A stretch of 21,387 nt of DNA from an uncultured bacterium (lineage in GTDB: Bacteria; Bacteroidota; Bacteroidia; Bacteroidales; Marinifilaceae): the NCBI GenBank assembly GCA_905215395.1, contig CAJMQA010000019.1, positions 1 to 21,387 of the forward strand. The letters run 5' to 3'. The position numbers and the translations under genes were made by a program. Under the pieces are notes generated by a model. It was not told the origin of the DNA. It saw only the letters and a program-made list of their open reading frames with translations, and searched no databases. This document shows positions 1-8,099 of this stretch, piece after piece (the stretch's first letter is position 1; each line of letters opens with the position of its first letter).

Positions 1-916
1 ATGCTTCCCTATCTGTCTCTGTATAATAACTCAGGGTGTAAGTATCATTGTTTTCCATCAATTGATAAGTGTAGCGTGTGGGATTGATAAAACAGAAAGC
101 TACAGGTTTATTATACATATGTCCCAGTCCTCCCCAGCTGGCTGTCATCATGTTGAATTTAGCATCAGTACCTGCTGTGACCAGCATCCAATTTTCCGAA
201 AGCATTTTATAAATATTTCCGGGAATTTTGTCCGGACTGATTTGTTTATACCCGCTCAGGCTAGAAGTACCTGCTGAGGGAATTGTGGTGACTGTGGTTT
301 CGGGAGATATCGTTGCCGGAGTAGCTGCGACATTTTGTCCGGCCGGAACTATGGCAGGTGTTGCGCCGACGGCTGCTGTTGCGGCATCGAATACCCGGTT
401 TACTAAATCTATGGTATGGGTCCGGAATTTTCCCGTTGCCCGTATCAATTTATTTTTCTTAGTGAGTGTATATTTATCAGTGATCTGGTCTTCTGCCCGG
501 ATGATTTCAGAACCGTTCGAACTGGCATTGTATTTATAACGGATAGAAGTAATTTTAAGGTTACATTTTCCGGGAGCACACTCTATAAACATTTGATAAG
601 TGGTCAATGAGCGGTCGAGGGAAAGAGCCTTATTGGTAAAAACCAGGTATTCCTGGCCTTGGGCTACCAGTTCTCCTTTTTCAGGTGATTGGTAAAGGAT
701 TTGGCTTTGAAACTCTTTGGTGGGAATAAAATAACCTTCTGCCCATGTTTGAAAGGCTTTAAAAATATCATTCTGGGAACGTCCGGGTAGATTTAGTTCT
801 TTGGTAAAGACTACTCTGCCATCTACTTCAGGCACTGCTCCGGCTAAATATTTAGGATCTTCCTGAGCAAATAAAGTTAAAGGAAGAAGTAGAAATAAAA
901 GAAATAATTGTTTCAT
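1..916 (-). CDS. Exported DUF4468 / flavin-reductase-like fusion protein (3' end outside window)
   Basis: The reading frame opens with ATG at 916 and stays open to the left edge, giving 305 visible residues; the C-terminus is missing. Residues 1-18 form a signal peptide (MKQLFLLFLLLPLTLFA, then QED) with no lipobox Cys, so export by signal peptidase I is expected. Residues about 30-175 resemble DUF4468, a TBP-like-fold domain common in secreted Bacteroidetes proteins. An Ala/Thr/Pro-rich linker follows (about 177-222). From residue 232 the protein reads like the start of a flavin reductase/flavoredoxin split-barrel domain: NWMLVTAGT, FNMMTASWGG, NKPVAFCFINP, RYTY, then NNDTYTLSYY. Function is not established. 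An FMN-linked periplasmic role is inferred from the second domain only. A promoter lies just upstream, so it is probably transcribed separately from the MFS gene 103 bases away. I am sure it is a gene and fairly sure of both domains. Confidence 0.85.
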   Translation of the reverse strand, partial: MKQLFLLFLLLPLTLFAQEDPKYLAGAVPEVDGRVVFTKELNLPGRSQNDIFKAFQTWAEGYFIPTKEFQSQILYQSPEKGELVAQGQEYLVFTNKALSLDRSLTTYQMFIECAPGKCNLKITSIRYKYNASSNGSEIIRAEDQITDKYTLTKKNKLIRATGKFRTHTIDLVNRVFDAATAAVGATPAIVPAGQNVAATPATISPETTVTTIPSAGTSSLSGYKQISPDKIPGNIYKMLSENWMLVTAGTDAKFNMMTASWGGLGHMYNKPVAFCFINPTRYTYQLMENNDTYTLSYYTETDREA

Positions 917-940
917 GGTGTATTTTTTATGTCGTTTGAA

Positions 941-975
941 CAAAGATAACAGCTGTAATTGGATTTTCCTCCAAA
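941..975 (-). promoter_or_regulatory. Bacteroidetes-type promoter for the DUF4468 fusion gene
   Basis: On the minus strand a perfect -7 element TATCTTTG (941-948, consensus TAnnTTTG) lies 24 bases before the start codon. A TTTG at 972-975 could be the -33 element, but the 23-base gap is slightly longer than the usual 19-21. The match is good for -7 and moderate for -33. Confidence 0.6.
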
Positions 976-1019
976 ATAATAATAAAAAATGTTTTTTGGG
1001 AACGGGACAAACGGGAATC

Positions 1020-2417
1020 TTAATGTTTTTGTTTTAGGGGCATTTGTTGAGAGAGACGGAGACAACTGACGATGGCTGCAACAATGGCAAAGGCCGTACC
1101 TAGCCAGAGGCAGGAGACAGTTCCGTTTCCTTGTGTGACGAAACTGAACAGAAGGGCTACCAGTGTGGCTCCCAGGGTTTGTCCCAGAAGACGGGCTGTG
1201 CCGAGCATTCCGCTAGCTCCTCCGCTTCGGTTGATTGGGGCTGAGGAGATGATCGTGGTATTATTGGGGGTTTGAAAAAGACCAAAACCAATGCCACAGA
1301 TCACCATGCGCCAGATGATATCTGTGTCCTGCATAGAAGAGCTCACCAGAGAGAGTGAATAAAGTCCACCAGCAAAGATCAGCATTCCGGCGCATCCCAG
1401 AATGCCGGCATGGATACGTTCAACCAAATAACCGGCCAGCGGGGCTACAAAGAGTGTGGCTACCGGCCAGGGGGTTAACAACAGGCCGGTTGCGATTTCA
1501 CTACGCCCTAAAGTATTTTGTAAGAAAAAGGGGAGAGAAACCATGGCCAGCATCTGCGCAGTGAATGAACAGACAGAGGTTCCCACAGACAATGAGAATA
1601 TAGGTATTTTCATTAAATCTACGGGAAGAAGAGGTGAATCCTGACGTAGCTGATAACGGATATAACAGGTTCCTATAACAGCTAATAAGATAATCTGGAT
1701 GATCAGGAAATCCGTTCTTTCATGGTGGACAAATCCCTCCATGGAGTAGATTAATAATCCGAAAGTCAGGGCATTGGCTATTGCTCCGGTTTTATCAAAT
1801 TTCCGATCCTGACGTTTTTCCCGGTGAGGTAGGTAGATCAGTCCCATAATCAATGCCAATAGTCCCAAAGGAATATTGATGGCAAAAAGCCAGTGCCATG
1901 AACCGAAAGAAAGAATGATGCTCGCGACGGAAGGTCCCGCAACAGTAGAAACGGCAACAACCATAGCGCTTATGCCTAAACCTCTTCCCAGATATTTCTG
2001 AGGATAAATAGTCCTGAGCTGGGCTGTATTGACACTGGTGATTGCTGAGGCTCCAAATCCCTGTAAAACACGTGCTGTCGTCAACATCCAGAAAGAGGTT
2101 GATAAGGTACAAATCAGAGAGGTAACACAGAAGATTGCTATACCGGAAAGAAATACTTTATGGTATCCGTATATATCTCCTAAAGAAGAAAAAGCCAGGA
2201 GTGAAACGGTGATAGCCAATTGATAAGCATTCATGATCCAGATTGTTGTTGAGGGAGAAGTGCCAAATTCCCGGGAGAGAGTAGGTAATACAACGTTTAC
2301 TATATTGGCGTCCAGGACCGATATGATCAGGGCCAGTGAAGCTGCAACCACGGCCCATATTCGCCGGGGGGTGGGCAGCCCGTCTGTTGTTGTCAGAGAT
2401 ATTTTTTCAGAAGTCAT
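1020..2417 (-). CDS. MFS drug exporter, DHA2 (14-helix) family
   Basis: This 465-residue inner-membrane protein is almost wholly hydrophobic, and its length fits the 14-helix DHA2 drug:H+ antiporters. Family marks are LDANIVNVVLPTL in the first helix (residues 35-47), the loop 2-3 motif GDIYGYHKV (80-88), RVLQGFGAS after helix 4 (116-124), and an antiporter motif C of the form VAGPSVAS in helix 5 (159-166). The family exports toxic compounds using the proton gradient; the substrate cannot be told from sequence. No MFP/TolC partners are adjacent, so it probably acts alone in the inner membrane. The ATG at 2417 is preceded by a -7 promoter element and opens directly on a plausible cytoplasmic N-terminus. 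It is divergent from the phosphate permease gene. No regulator is adjacent. Confidence 0.9.
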   Translation of the reverse strand: MTSEKISLTTTDGLPTPRRIWAVVAASLALIISVLDANIVNVVLPTLSREFGTSPSTTIWIMNAYQLAITVSLLAFSSLGDIYGYHKVFLSGIAIFCVTSLICTLSTSFWMLTTARVLQGFGASAITSVNTAQLRTIYPQKYLGRGLGISAMVVAVSTVAGPSVASIILSFGSWHWLFAINIPLGLLALIMGLIYLPHREKRQDRKFDKTGAIANALTFGLLIYSMEGFVHHERTDFLIIQIILLAVIGTCYIRYQLRQDSPLLPVDLMKIPIFSLSVGTSVCSFTAQMLAMVSLPFFLQNTLGRSEIATGLLLTPWPVATLFVAPLAGYLVERIHAGILGCAGMLIFAGGLYSLSLVSSSMQDTDIIWRMVICGIGFGLFQTPNNTTIISSAPINRSGGASGMLGTARLLGQTLGATLVALLFSFVTQGNGTVSCLWLGTAFAIVAAIVSCLRLSQQMPLKQKH

Positions 2418-2435
2418 AATCCTGAATTTTGATCA

Positions 2436-2443
2436 CAAAAATA
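2436..2443 (-). promoter_or_regulatory. -7 promoter element of the MFS exporter gene
   Basis: TATTTTTG on the minus strand matches TAnnTTTG and lies 18 bases before the ATG at 2417. No good -33 TTTG is seen at the right distance; the nearest is TTTC at 2468-2471, 24 bases away. Confidence 0.45.
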
Positions 2444-2501
2444 GTCATTCTGTTCCGGAATTATTATGAAACGGTTTCTTTTTAACCTTCCGGATAGGGA
2501 G

Positions 2502-2530
2502 TGTAACAATTTTGTAACAATTCTGAAACA
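2502..2530 (+). promoter_or_regulatory. Candidate Pho box: three direct repeats at 11-base period
   Basis: TGTAACA at 2502-2508, TGTAACA at 2513-2519 and TGAAACA at 2524-2530 are spaced exactly 11 bases apart (7-base repeat plus 4-base spacer). This is the geometry of PhoB/PhoP sites in other bacteria. The last repeat ends 20 bases before the -7 element at 2551, so it covers the place where a -33 TTTG should be and is absent. The downstream gene is a phosphate permease. Binding by a PhoB-type regulator is inferred. Confidence 0.65.
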
Positions 2531-2550
2531 AGCCCGTAATATCTTCTGCA

Positions 2551-2558
2551 TATTTTTG
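2551..2558 (+). promoter_or_regulatory. -7 promoter element of the phosphate permease gene
   Basis: TATTTTTG matches TAnnTTTG and ends 23 bases before the ATG at 2582, predicting a very short 5' leader of about 15-20 bases. It overlaps the upstream in-frame GTG at 2558, which argues against that GTG as the start codon. No -33 TTTG is present; the direct repeats at 2502-2530 occupy that position. Confidence 0.6.
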
Positions 2559-2581
2559 TGCTTGTAAACAAAAATATAGAG

Positions 2582-4822
2582 ATGGAAACAATTTACCTGG
2601 GAATAATCATTTTTCTCTTTTTATTAGCGATCTTTGATCTGATGGTGGGTGTAAGTAACGATGCCGTAAATTTTTTGAATTCTGCAATCGGGGCGAAAGC
2701 AGCTTCGTTCAGAATGATTATTGTGATTGCAGCAGCGGGTATCCTTTGTGGTGCGACCATGAGTAATGGAATGATGGAAATTGCACGGCATGGTATTTTT
2801 CGTCCGGAATCTTTTTACTTCGATGAATTGATGTGTATCCTCCTTGCAGTTATGGTGACGGATATCGTGTTGCTGGATGTGTTTAATAGTTTAGGAATGC
2901 CCACTTCGACAACTGTTTCCATGGTATTTGAATTGCTTGGAGGCACTTTTGCTTTGGCTCTGATTAAAATTGCGGGGGGATCTGAAAGTCTGACTTTTGC
3001 GGAGTTGTTGAATACAGAAAAAGCTCTGACTGTAATTTTAGGTATTTTTCTTTCTGTGGCAGTTGCTTTTTTCTTTGGAACTTTAGTTCAATATCTTTCC
3101 CGGATTATTTTTACTTTCAATTATGTGTCTAAATTGAAATGGACCATCGGTCTTTTCGGAGGAATAGCTGTTACTGCCATTATCTATTTTATGCTGATTA
3201 AAGGAGTGAAAGATGCAGCATTTATGACTGCTGAAAGTAAGATTTGGGTGAATGAACATGCGGCGGTTATTGTCTTGTTTTGTTTTCTTTTTTTCACTGT
3301 GTTTATGCAGTTTCTGCATTGGTGTAAAGTTAATGTTTTCAAAGTCATAGTTTTATTAGGCACTTTTGCTTTGGCGCTGGCCTTTGCAGGGAATGATCTG
3401 GTGAATTTTATCGGTGTACCTTTAGCTGGTTTTGCTGGTTATTCTGATTTTATGGCGAATGGTAACGGGGATCCGGGAAGTTTTTTAATGGGATCGCTCA
3501 ATAGCCCTGCAAAAACTCCCTTTATATTTTTGCTATTGGCAGGAATAGTGATGGTAATCGCTTTATTTACCTCCAAGAAAGCCCAGAATGTTGTGAAAAC
3601 TTCAGTTGATTTGTCCCGTCAGGATGAAGGGAATGAGATGTTTGGATCTTCAGCAATTGCCCGTAGCCTGGTTCGTACTATAACAGCTTTGTCGAATAAT
3701 ATCAGCAGGGTTATTCCTCCGGGGATTGATAAATGGTTGAATAGCCGCTTTAATAAGGATGAGGCTATTTTGGCGGATGGAGCAGCATTTGATCTGGTGC
3801 GTGCTTCGGTGAATCTGGTATTGGCAGGATTGTTGATTGCATTGGGCACTTCTTTAAAATTGCCGCTCTCTACTACATATGTTGCTTTTATGGTAGCAAT
3901 GGGCTCTTCGTTAGCAGACAGGGCCTGGGGGCGTGAAAGTGCTGTCTTCCGGGTGACAGGTGTGCTTTCTGTGATTGGAGGATGGTTTATTACAGCAGGA
4001 GCTGCTTTTATTATTTGCTTTTTTGTCTGTATGATTATGTATTATGGTGGAATTGTTGCCATGCTGGCAATGATTGTTGTGGCTGCTGTTTTGCTGGTTA
4101 AGAGCAATATCCGTTACCGGAATAAACTGAAAAACGAAAATGCTGATGATATTTTCCAGCAATTGATACGCTCCCGGGATAAGCAGGAAATCTGGGATTT
4201 GTTACGCAGACATGTCAGGAATAATCTGACAAAAACACTCAGTTTTGCTATTGATACTTATTTACAGATGACGGACGGATTTATTCATGAAGATCTGAAA
4301 AGTTTGCGTAAAGCTGTTGCTGCAACAAACGATGAGAAAGATCATCTGAAAAAAGTCCGTCGGAAAGAAATGTTGGGAATGCGTAAAATAGACCGGAATA
4401 TTGCTATTGAAAAAAATACCTGGTTCCATCTGGGGAGTAATAGTAGTGAGCAGATGATGTACTGTCTGAAACGTATGTGTGAACCTTGCAAGGAACACGT
4501 GGATAACAATTTTAACCCATTGCCGTTTGAATATGCTGAAGAGTTCTTGCCGATCCGGAATGCTTTGAACGGATTATTAGAGCGGACCCGGAATATTATT
4601 GCGGCGGGAGATTACAAGGAAGCAGACCAGGTCTTGAGGGAAGGTGAAGAACTAAAGAATCAGCTTTCCCGTTTACATAAAGAGCAAATGGAACGTATGC
4701 AGGAAGAAAACAGAAGTGTGAAATTGTCATTGGTGTACCTGAATTTATTGCAGGAATCTCAGGAATTGGTCAGTGTTGTCCGGCATATGTTGAGGGCTAG
4801 TCGCAAATTTCAGGGAAATTAG
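2582..4822 (+). CDS. Inorganic phosphate transporter, PiT family, with C-terminal PhoU-like domain
   Basis: With ATG 2582 as start the protein has 746 residues. An in-frame GTG at 2558 lies inside the promoter -7 element and is rejected. Residues 1-500 are a PiT-type Na+/H+:phosphate symporter in the inner membrane. The two family signature repeats are visible as GVSNDAVNFLNS (23-34) and AFAGNDLVNFIG (267-278), each followed by a PTSTT or LPLSTT stretch (MPTSTTVSMVFE near 106, LPLSTTYVAFMV in the second half). Residues about 505-746 are hydrophilic and helical, rich in Lys/Arg/Glu, and resemble a PhoU/DUF47-like helical bundle (for example KSLRKAVAATNDEKDHLKK). Family knowledge suggests that such a domain modulates transport or senses phosphate status. 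The gene stands alone, downstream of a candidate Pho box, so induction by phosphate starvation is expected. It converges on the TonB receptor gene. Confidence 0.92.
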   Translation: METIYLGIIIFLFLLAIFDLMVGVSNDAVNFLNSAIGAKAASFRMIIVIAAAGILCGATMSNGMMEIARHGIFRPESFYFDELMCILLAVMVTDIVLLDVFNSLGMPTSTTVSMVFELLGGTFALALIKIAGGSESLTFAELLNTEKALTVILGIFLSVAVAFFFGTLVQYLSRIIFTFNYVSKLKWTIGLFGGIAVTAIIYFMLIKGVKDAAFMTAESKIWVNEHAAVIVLFCFLFFTVFMQFLHWCKVNVFKVIVLLGTFALALAFAGNDLVNFIGVPLAGFAGYSDFMANGNGDPGSFLMGSLNSPAKTPFIFLLLAGIVMVIALFTSKKAQNVVKTSVDLSRQDEGNEMFGSSAIARSLVRTITALSNNISRVIPPGIDKWLNSRFNKDEAILADGAAFDLVRASVNLVLAGLLIALGTSLKLPLSTTYVAFMVAMGSSLADRAWGRESAVFRVTGVLSVIGGWFITAGAAFIICFFVCMIMYYGGIVAMLAMIVVAAVLLVKSNIRYRNKLKNENADDIFQQLIRSRDKQEIWDLLRRHVRNNLTKTLSFAIDTYLQMTDGFIHEDLKSLRKAVAATNDEKDHLKKVRRKEMLGMRKIDRNIAIEKNTWFHLGSNSSEQMMYCLKRMCEPCKEHVDNNFNPLPFEYAEEFLPIRNALNGLLERTRNIIAAGDYKEADQVLREGEELKNQLSRLHKEQMERMQEENRSVKLSLVYLNLLQESQELVSVVRHMLRASRKFQGN

Positions 4823-4935
4823 AAATGTGTGAGATATGGTGTATATGTATTTCTGGTAGATTTCATTTTGAATATAGATATCCATTTGAGTGAATGGGGG
4901 CGACTATGGGATTTGGATCTGAATAGGAAACAAAA

Positions 4936-4964
4936 GAAATGGAGGATTAAAAGTCCTCCATTTC
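4936..4964 (-). terminator. Hairpin at the 3' end of the TonB receptor gene, between convergent genes
   Basis: A perfect 11-bp stem (GAAATGGAGGA at 4936-4946 and its complement at 4954-4964) encloses a 7-base loop that holds the receptor's TAA stop codon. On the minus strand the stem is followed by a T-rich run (TTTGTTTCC), as in an intrinsic terminator. One arm lies inside the coding sequence. On the plus strand the T-run is weak, so help in terminating the phosphate permease transcript is only possible. Confidence 0.6.
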
Positions 4965-7457
4965 GTTCATCATATTGTTTGAACTGCCATCATTCCGTTG
5001 GTTGTGAGGTTTGGGTTTGCTGGCTTTCATATTTCCGAAATTATAGGTTAAGGTAAAGCCTATTGTTGTGCCTGACCGCCAGTTGGAGGCATATTGGGTA
5101 AAACCCGTTCCGGAGGTTTCCGTTTTCCGTTTTCTGGAATTTAACAGATCCCGTCCGCTGATATTCAGACTGAGTTTACGGTTGAGGAAGGATTTACGAA
5201 TGCCTGCATCCAGCGTATAGTTGGCTTTTTCATGACCCTGTGCGATTAGTCGGCGGGAGTTGTAATTGCCTGTCACTTGTAAAGAATAAGCCTGTGGAAG
5301 AGCTAAGTTGGCAATAATTTTAGCGCTCCATGAAAAATTTTCATCGCTTTTTCCTGTCACCGGTTTTGCAGCACCTTCCGGAAGATAGGAAAAGCCGTCC
5401 AGTTTATTGTAATATAAATTGATAGTACTGGTCAAATCTAAAATCCGGAGCAGATGATTTTTTAAAACCAGCTCTGTTCCGGCCGACTGGGTTTTGGCAA
5501 CATTTTCATAAGTACTCTTCATAATATTGTCTTCCAGATAACTGATGCGTTGTATGACGTCATTGGTATTCCGGTAATAGGCTGAGATGGAAAGAGTGTG
5601 AGCTTCCCAGTTTTTGATGTAGTTTAATTCAGCAGAATTTGAATATTGCGGATCCAGATAAGGATTACCGAATGATATGTTTGTAGAGTCGCTGATATTC
5701 ATAAAAGGATTCAGTTGGCGTCCCCACGGACGTGAGATACGCCGGGTATAGTTTATTTGTAGTTCATTGTTAGCCGGCAATTTATAGGACAGAAAAACAC
5801 TGGGGAAAAGGCTGAAGTAATCTTTTTTATACTCTGGTACCTCACTTTTTTCTTCACCGAAACCCAAAGAACGGGTAGAGGTATGTGAATATTCTCCCCG
5901 GAGTCCGGCCTGATAGCCAAAATCACCTATGGTTCCTGTATATGTTGCATAGGCTGCCTGTATGTCCTGATCGTAGAAAAATTTATTGTAAAGTTGTTCA
6001 TCTGGTATTGCATTGCTGGCTGTTTCTCCGGCTGTTGTTTCCACAGGACTTTTTTGGCGGGAGAAGGTGCCTTTGTAACCTGCTTCGATTTTACTGTTTT
6101 CGCTAAAAGAATTAACATAGTCAGCCTGGACTTCCCAGTTTTGAGACCGCATTTTATTATATTGCCATTGATAGGAACGGGTTTCTCTCTCATTTTCAAA
6201 TATAGAATGTTGGTTATAGGTACTTTTGCCATCCATATTCCAGGTATTCCAGGAAGTTATAATGTCCAGGGTACTGGTTTTATTGAAATTATGTCTGTAA
6301 CCCAATTCAATATTTCCTCCTTTCATCGGATTGTCTGAATCGGTAATGCGCAGACTGTTTATAAATGATCCGGGTACATTGCTTGTGTAATTTATCGTTG
6401 AAGTTTGTTTCCGGCTTCCGAACATCCCGAAGGCGCCGAAATTGAGTTGATTGGTATTATTGATAGACCAGGTAAAACCGGCCCGGGTAAATGTTTGACC
6501 ACCGTGTCCGTCGTTGTCCGAAAATTGGTTTATATAGGATTCTGGTTTGCCGTTTGTTCCAAGATTGGTCCGGTAGGAATTACTTCCCCCGTCAGAGATC
6601 CGGTGGCGGTATCCCAAGCTTGCGTACATTTCTATTTTCTGGCTGCTATAATTGATATTTCCACTGGCGTTCCATCCACCCCGGGTATCTGCTCCGGCTT
6701 GTATACTTCCGTAATATCCAGCCTTACGGTTTTCTTTCAAAATAATATTGATGATACCGGAAGTCCCTTCCGGACTGAATTTGGCGGAAGGATTGGTAAT
6801 TACCTCAATACGTTCAATGTTTTCGGCCGGAAGTTGTTCGAGGATTTGAGACCGGTTGTCTGCTGATAGTCCGGAAGCCCGTCCGTTAATCCATACGGTA
6901 ACATCACTGTTACCTCTCAGGGAAACCTCACCTTCGTTATCGACATCCACAGAAGGAATATTACTGAGCACATCTGTTGCAGAACCTCCTGTTGAAGAGA
7001 TATTCTGATCGACATTGAATACTTTCTTGTCAATTTCGAATTTCATTTGAGATCGCTGGCCGGAAACCTGTACTTCTCCTAAAATCTGACTGTCTTCTTC
7101 CAGAGGAATATTTTTGAAGTTTAAGCCCGGGGTTTGGGGAGATAAAGTGAATTTTTTTTCAATGGTTTTATAGCCAATGAAAGAAATTCCTAAAGTATAT
7201 GTCCCATGAGGTAATTTGGTGATCTGGAAATTTCCGGTTTGATCGGTTACGGTTCCCTTCAGGGGTACTGAGGAATCTGCTTTTTTTACACTGATGTTTA
7301 CAAATTCCATGGGCTGACGCGTTTTAGTATCTACAATTTTACCCCGGATAACTCCTGCTTCAACAGGTAATGCTTCAACGGGATCTGCTTCTGCACGCAA
7401 ACCATTCAAGAGCAGGAGTAACCATCCTGCTGTTACAATAAAAATCTTACTATTCAT
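4947..7457 (-). CDS. TonB-dependent outer-membrane beta-barrel protein (non-SusC type)
   Basis: This is an 836-residue outer-membrane protein. Residues 1-24 are a signal peptide ending RAEA. Residues about 36-118 form a carboxypeptidase-regulatory-like Ig domain (VIRGKIVDTKTRQPMEFVNI, then GTYTLGISFIGYKT). Residues about 125-245 form the plug (NIPSVDVDNEGEVSLRGNSD, NGRASGLS, ERIEVITNPSAKFSPEGTSG). The rest is a large beta-barrel rich in aromatic/polar alternation, ending near LTYNFGNM. A 28-residue hydrophilic tail follows, ending MNEMEDF. No SusC-type DEVVVIGYG box and no SusD partner gene are present, so this is the outer-membrane beta-barrel family often seen as lone genes and not a SusCD glycan importer. 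The ligand is unknown. It is transcribed toward the phosphate permease and ends in a stable hairpin. No regulatory gene is adjacent and I see no clear promoter in the 112 bases upstream. Confidence 0.9.
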   Translation of the reverse strand: MNSKIFIVTAGWLLLLLNGLRAEADPVEALPVEAGVIRGKIVDTKTRQPMEFVNISVKKADSSVPLKGTVTDQTGNFQITKLPHGTYTLGISFIGYKTIEKKFTLSPQTPGLNFKNIPLEEDSQILGEVQVSGQRSQMKFEIDKKVFNVDQNISSTGGSATDVLSNIPSVDVDNEGEVSLRGNSDVTVWINGRASGLSADNRSQILEQLPAENIERIEVITNPSAKFSPEGTSGIINIILKENRKAGYYGSIQAGADTRGGWNASGNINYSSQKIEMYASLGYRHRISDGGSNSYRTNLGTNGKPESYINQFSDNDGHGGQTFTRAGFTWSINNTNQLNFGAFGMFGSRKQTSTINYTSNVPGSFINSLRITDSDNPMKGGNIELGYRHNFNKTSTLDIITSWNTWNMDGKSTYNQHSIFENERETRSYQWQYNKMRSQNWEVQADYVNSFSENSKIEAGYKGTFSRQKSPVETTAGETASNAIPDEQLYNKFFYDQDIQAAYATYTGTIGDFGYQAGLRGEYSHTSTRSLGFGEEKSEVPEYKKDYFSLFPSVFLSYKLPANNELQINYTRRISRPWGRQLNPFMNISDSTNISFGNPYLDPQYSNSAELNYIKNWEAHTLSISAYYRNTNDVIQRISYLEDNIMKSTYENVAKTQSAGTELVLKNHLLRILDLTSTINLYYNKLDGFSYLPEGAAKPVTGKSDENFSWSAKIIANLALPQAYSLQVTGNYNSRRLIAQGHEKANYTLDAGIRKSFLNRKLSLNISGRDLLNSRKRKTETSGTGFTQYASNWRSGTTIGFTLTYNFGNMKASKPKPHNQRNDGSSNNMMNEMEDF

Positions 7458-7569
7458 AGTTATTGTTATGTCTTATCTGATTTTTCTTTTATTCAGACTA
7501 AATCGGAGGCCCAGGGTTTATTGAAAAACAGATTATTTAACGGATTTGACGTTTTATTAAGAAATTTCA

Positions 7570-8097
7570 TTACCAATATATGATTAATCCTGCCATGCCC
7601 GACATGCAAATCATCAGAATAGGATGTATCTTATATCTCCAGGTAAGTATGAAAGCTAACCCGAATATTAGGATACTTTTGTAGTCGATAAAGTTTTCGT
7701 TGTTCATCAGTAAAAGAGCGGCTGCTCCGATCAGACCGACTGTCATCGGACGCAGGCCTGAAAAAGCGGCTGCTACATATTTGTTGGATTTGAATTTTGC
7801 AAAAAAATAAGAAATCAGGAGCACCAGTAAAAATGAAGGCAGACATACTGCAAAAGTAGCGATGACAGCTCCCCATATATTTCCGGTGGAAGTGTATCCG
7901 ATATAGGTGGCGCTATTGATGCCAATAGGACCTGGTGTCATTTGTGAGATGGCTACAACGTCCGTAAATTCCTGTAAAGTCAGCCATTGGTGTTTGTCAA
8001 CGACTTCATACTGAATGAGAGAAAGCATGGCATATCCTCCTCCGAATCCTAAAATACCGATTTTTAAATATACGTATAGCAGTTGCCAGTAAATCAT
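7570..8097 (-). CDS. Chromate transporter family protein, short-chain (half-size) subunit B
   Basis: With ATG 8097 the protein has 175 residues. A longer frame from 8193 would overlap most of the upstream gene's end and adds a non-membrane segment, so it is rejected. It is a short-chain CHR protein with about six membrane segments. Family marks are LGFGGGYAMLSLIQYEVV near the N-terminus and ISQMTPGPIGINSATYIGY around residues 50-70. It starts 2 bases after the stop of the paralogous gene, so the two are translationally coupled. Known short-chain CHR proteins work as pairs of opposite topology, which fits this arrangement. The family is named for chromate efflux, but many members have no tested substrate, so chromate export here is only nominal. 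Confidence 0.85.
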   Translation of the reverse strand: MIYWQLLYVYLKIGILGFGGGYAMLSLIQYEVVDKHQWLTLQEFTDVVAISQMTPGPIGINSATYIGYTSTGNIWGAVIATFAVCLPSFLLVLLISYFFAKFKSNKYVAAAFSGLRPMTVGLIGAAALLLMNNENFIDYKSILIFGLAFILTWRYKIHPILMICMSGMAGLIIYW

Positions 8098-8099
8098 AG

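Noticed and set aside
2558..2581. GTG start giving eight extra residues to the phosphate permease
   Set aside because: The GTG begins with the last base of the -7 promoter element, so it would not be in the transcript; ATG 2582 starts directly with a membrane helix as in the family.
6405..6866. 153-residue plus-strand open frame inside the TonB receptor gene
   Set aside because: It is antisense to a clear beta-barrel coding region, has no family resemblance and no promoter.
4947..7457. SusC-type glycan importer
   Set aside because: There is no SusD gene beside it and no SusC TonB-box signature, and the plug and tail fit the other outer-membrane barrel family.
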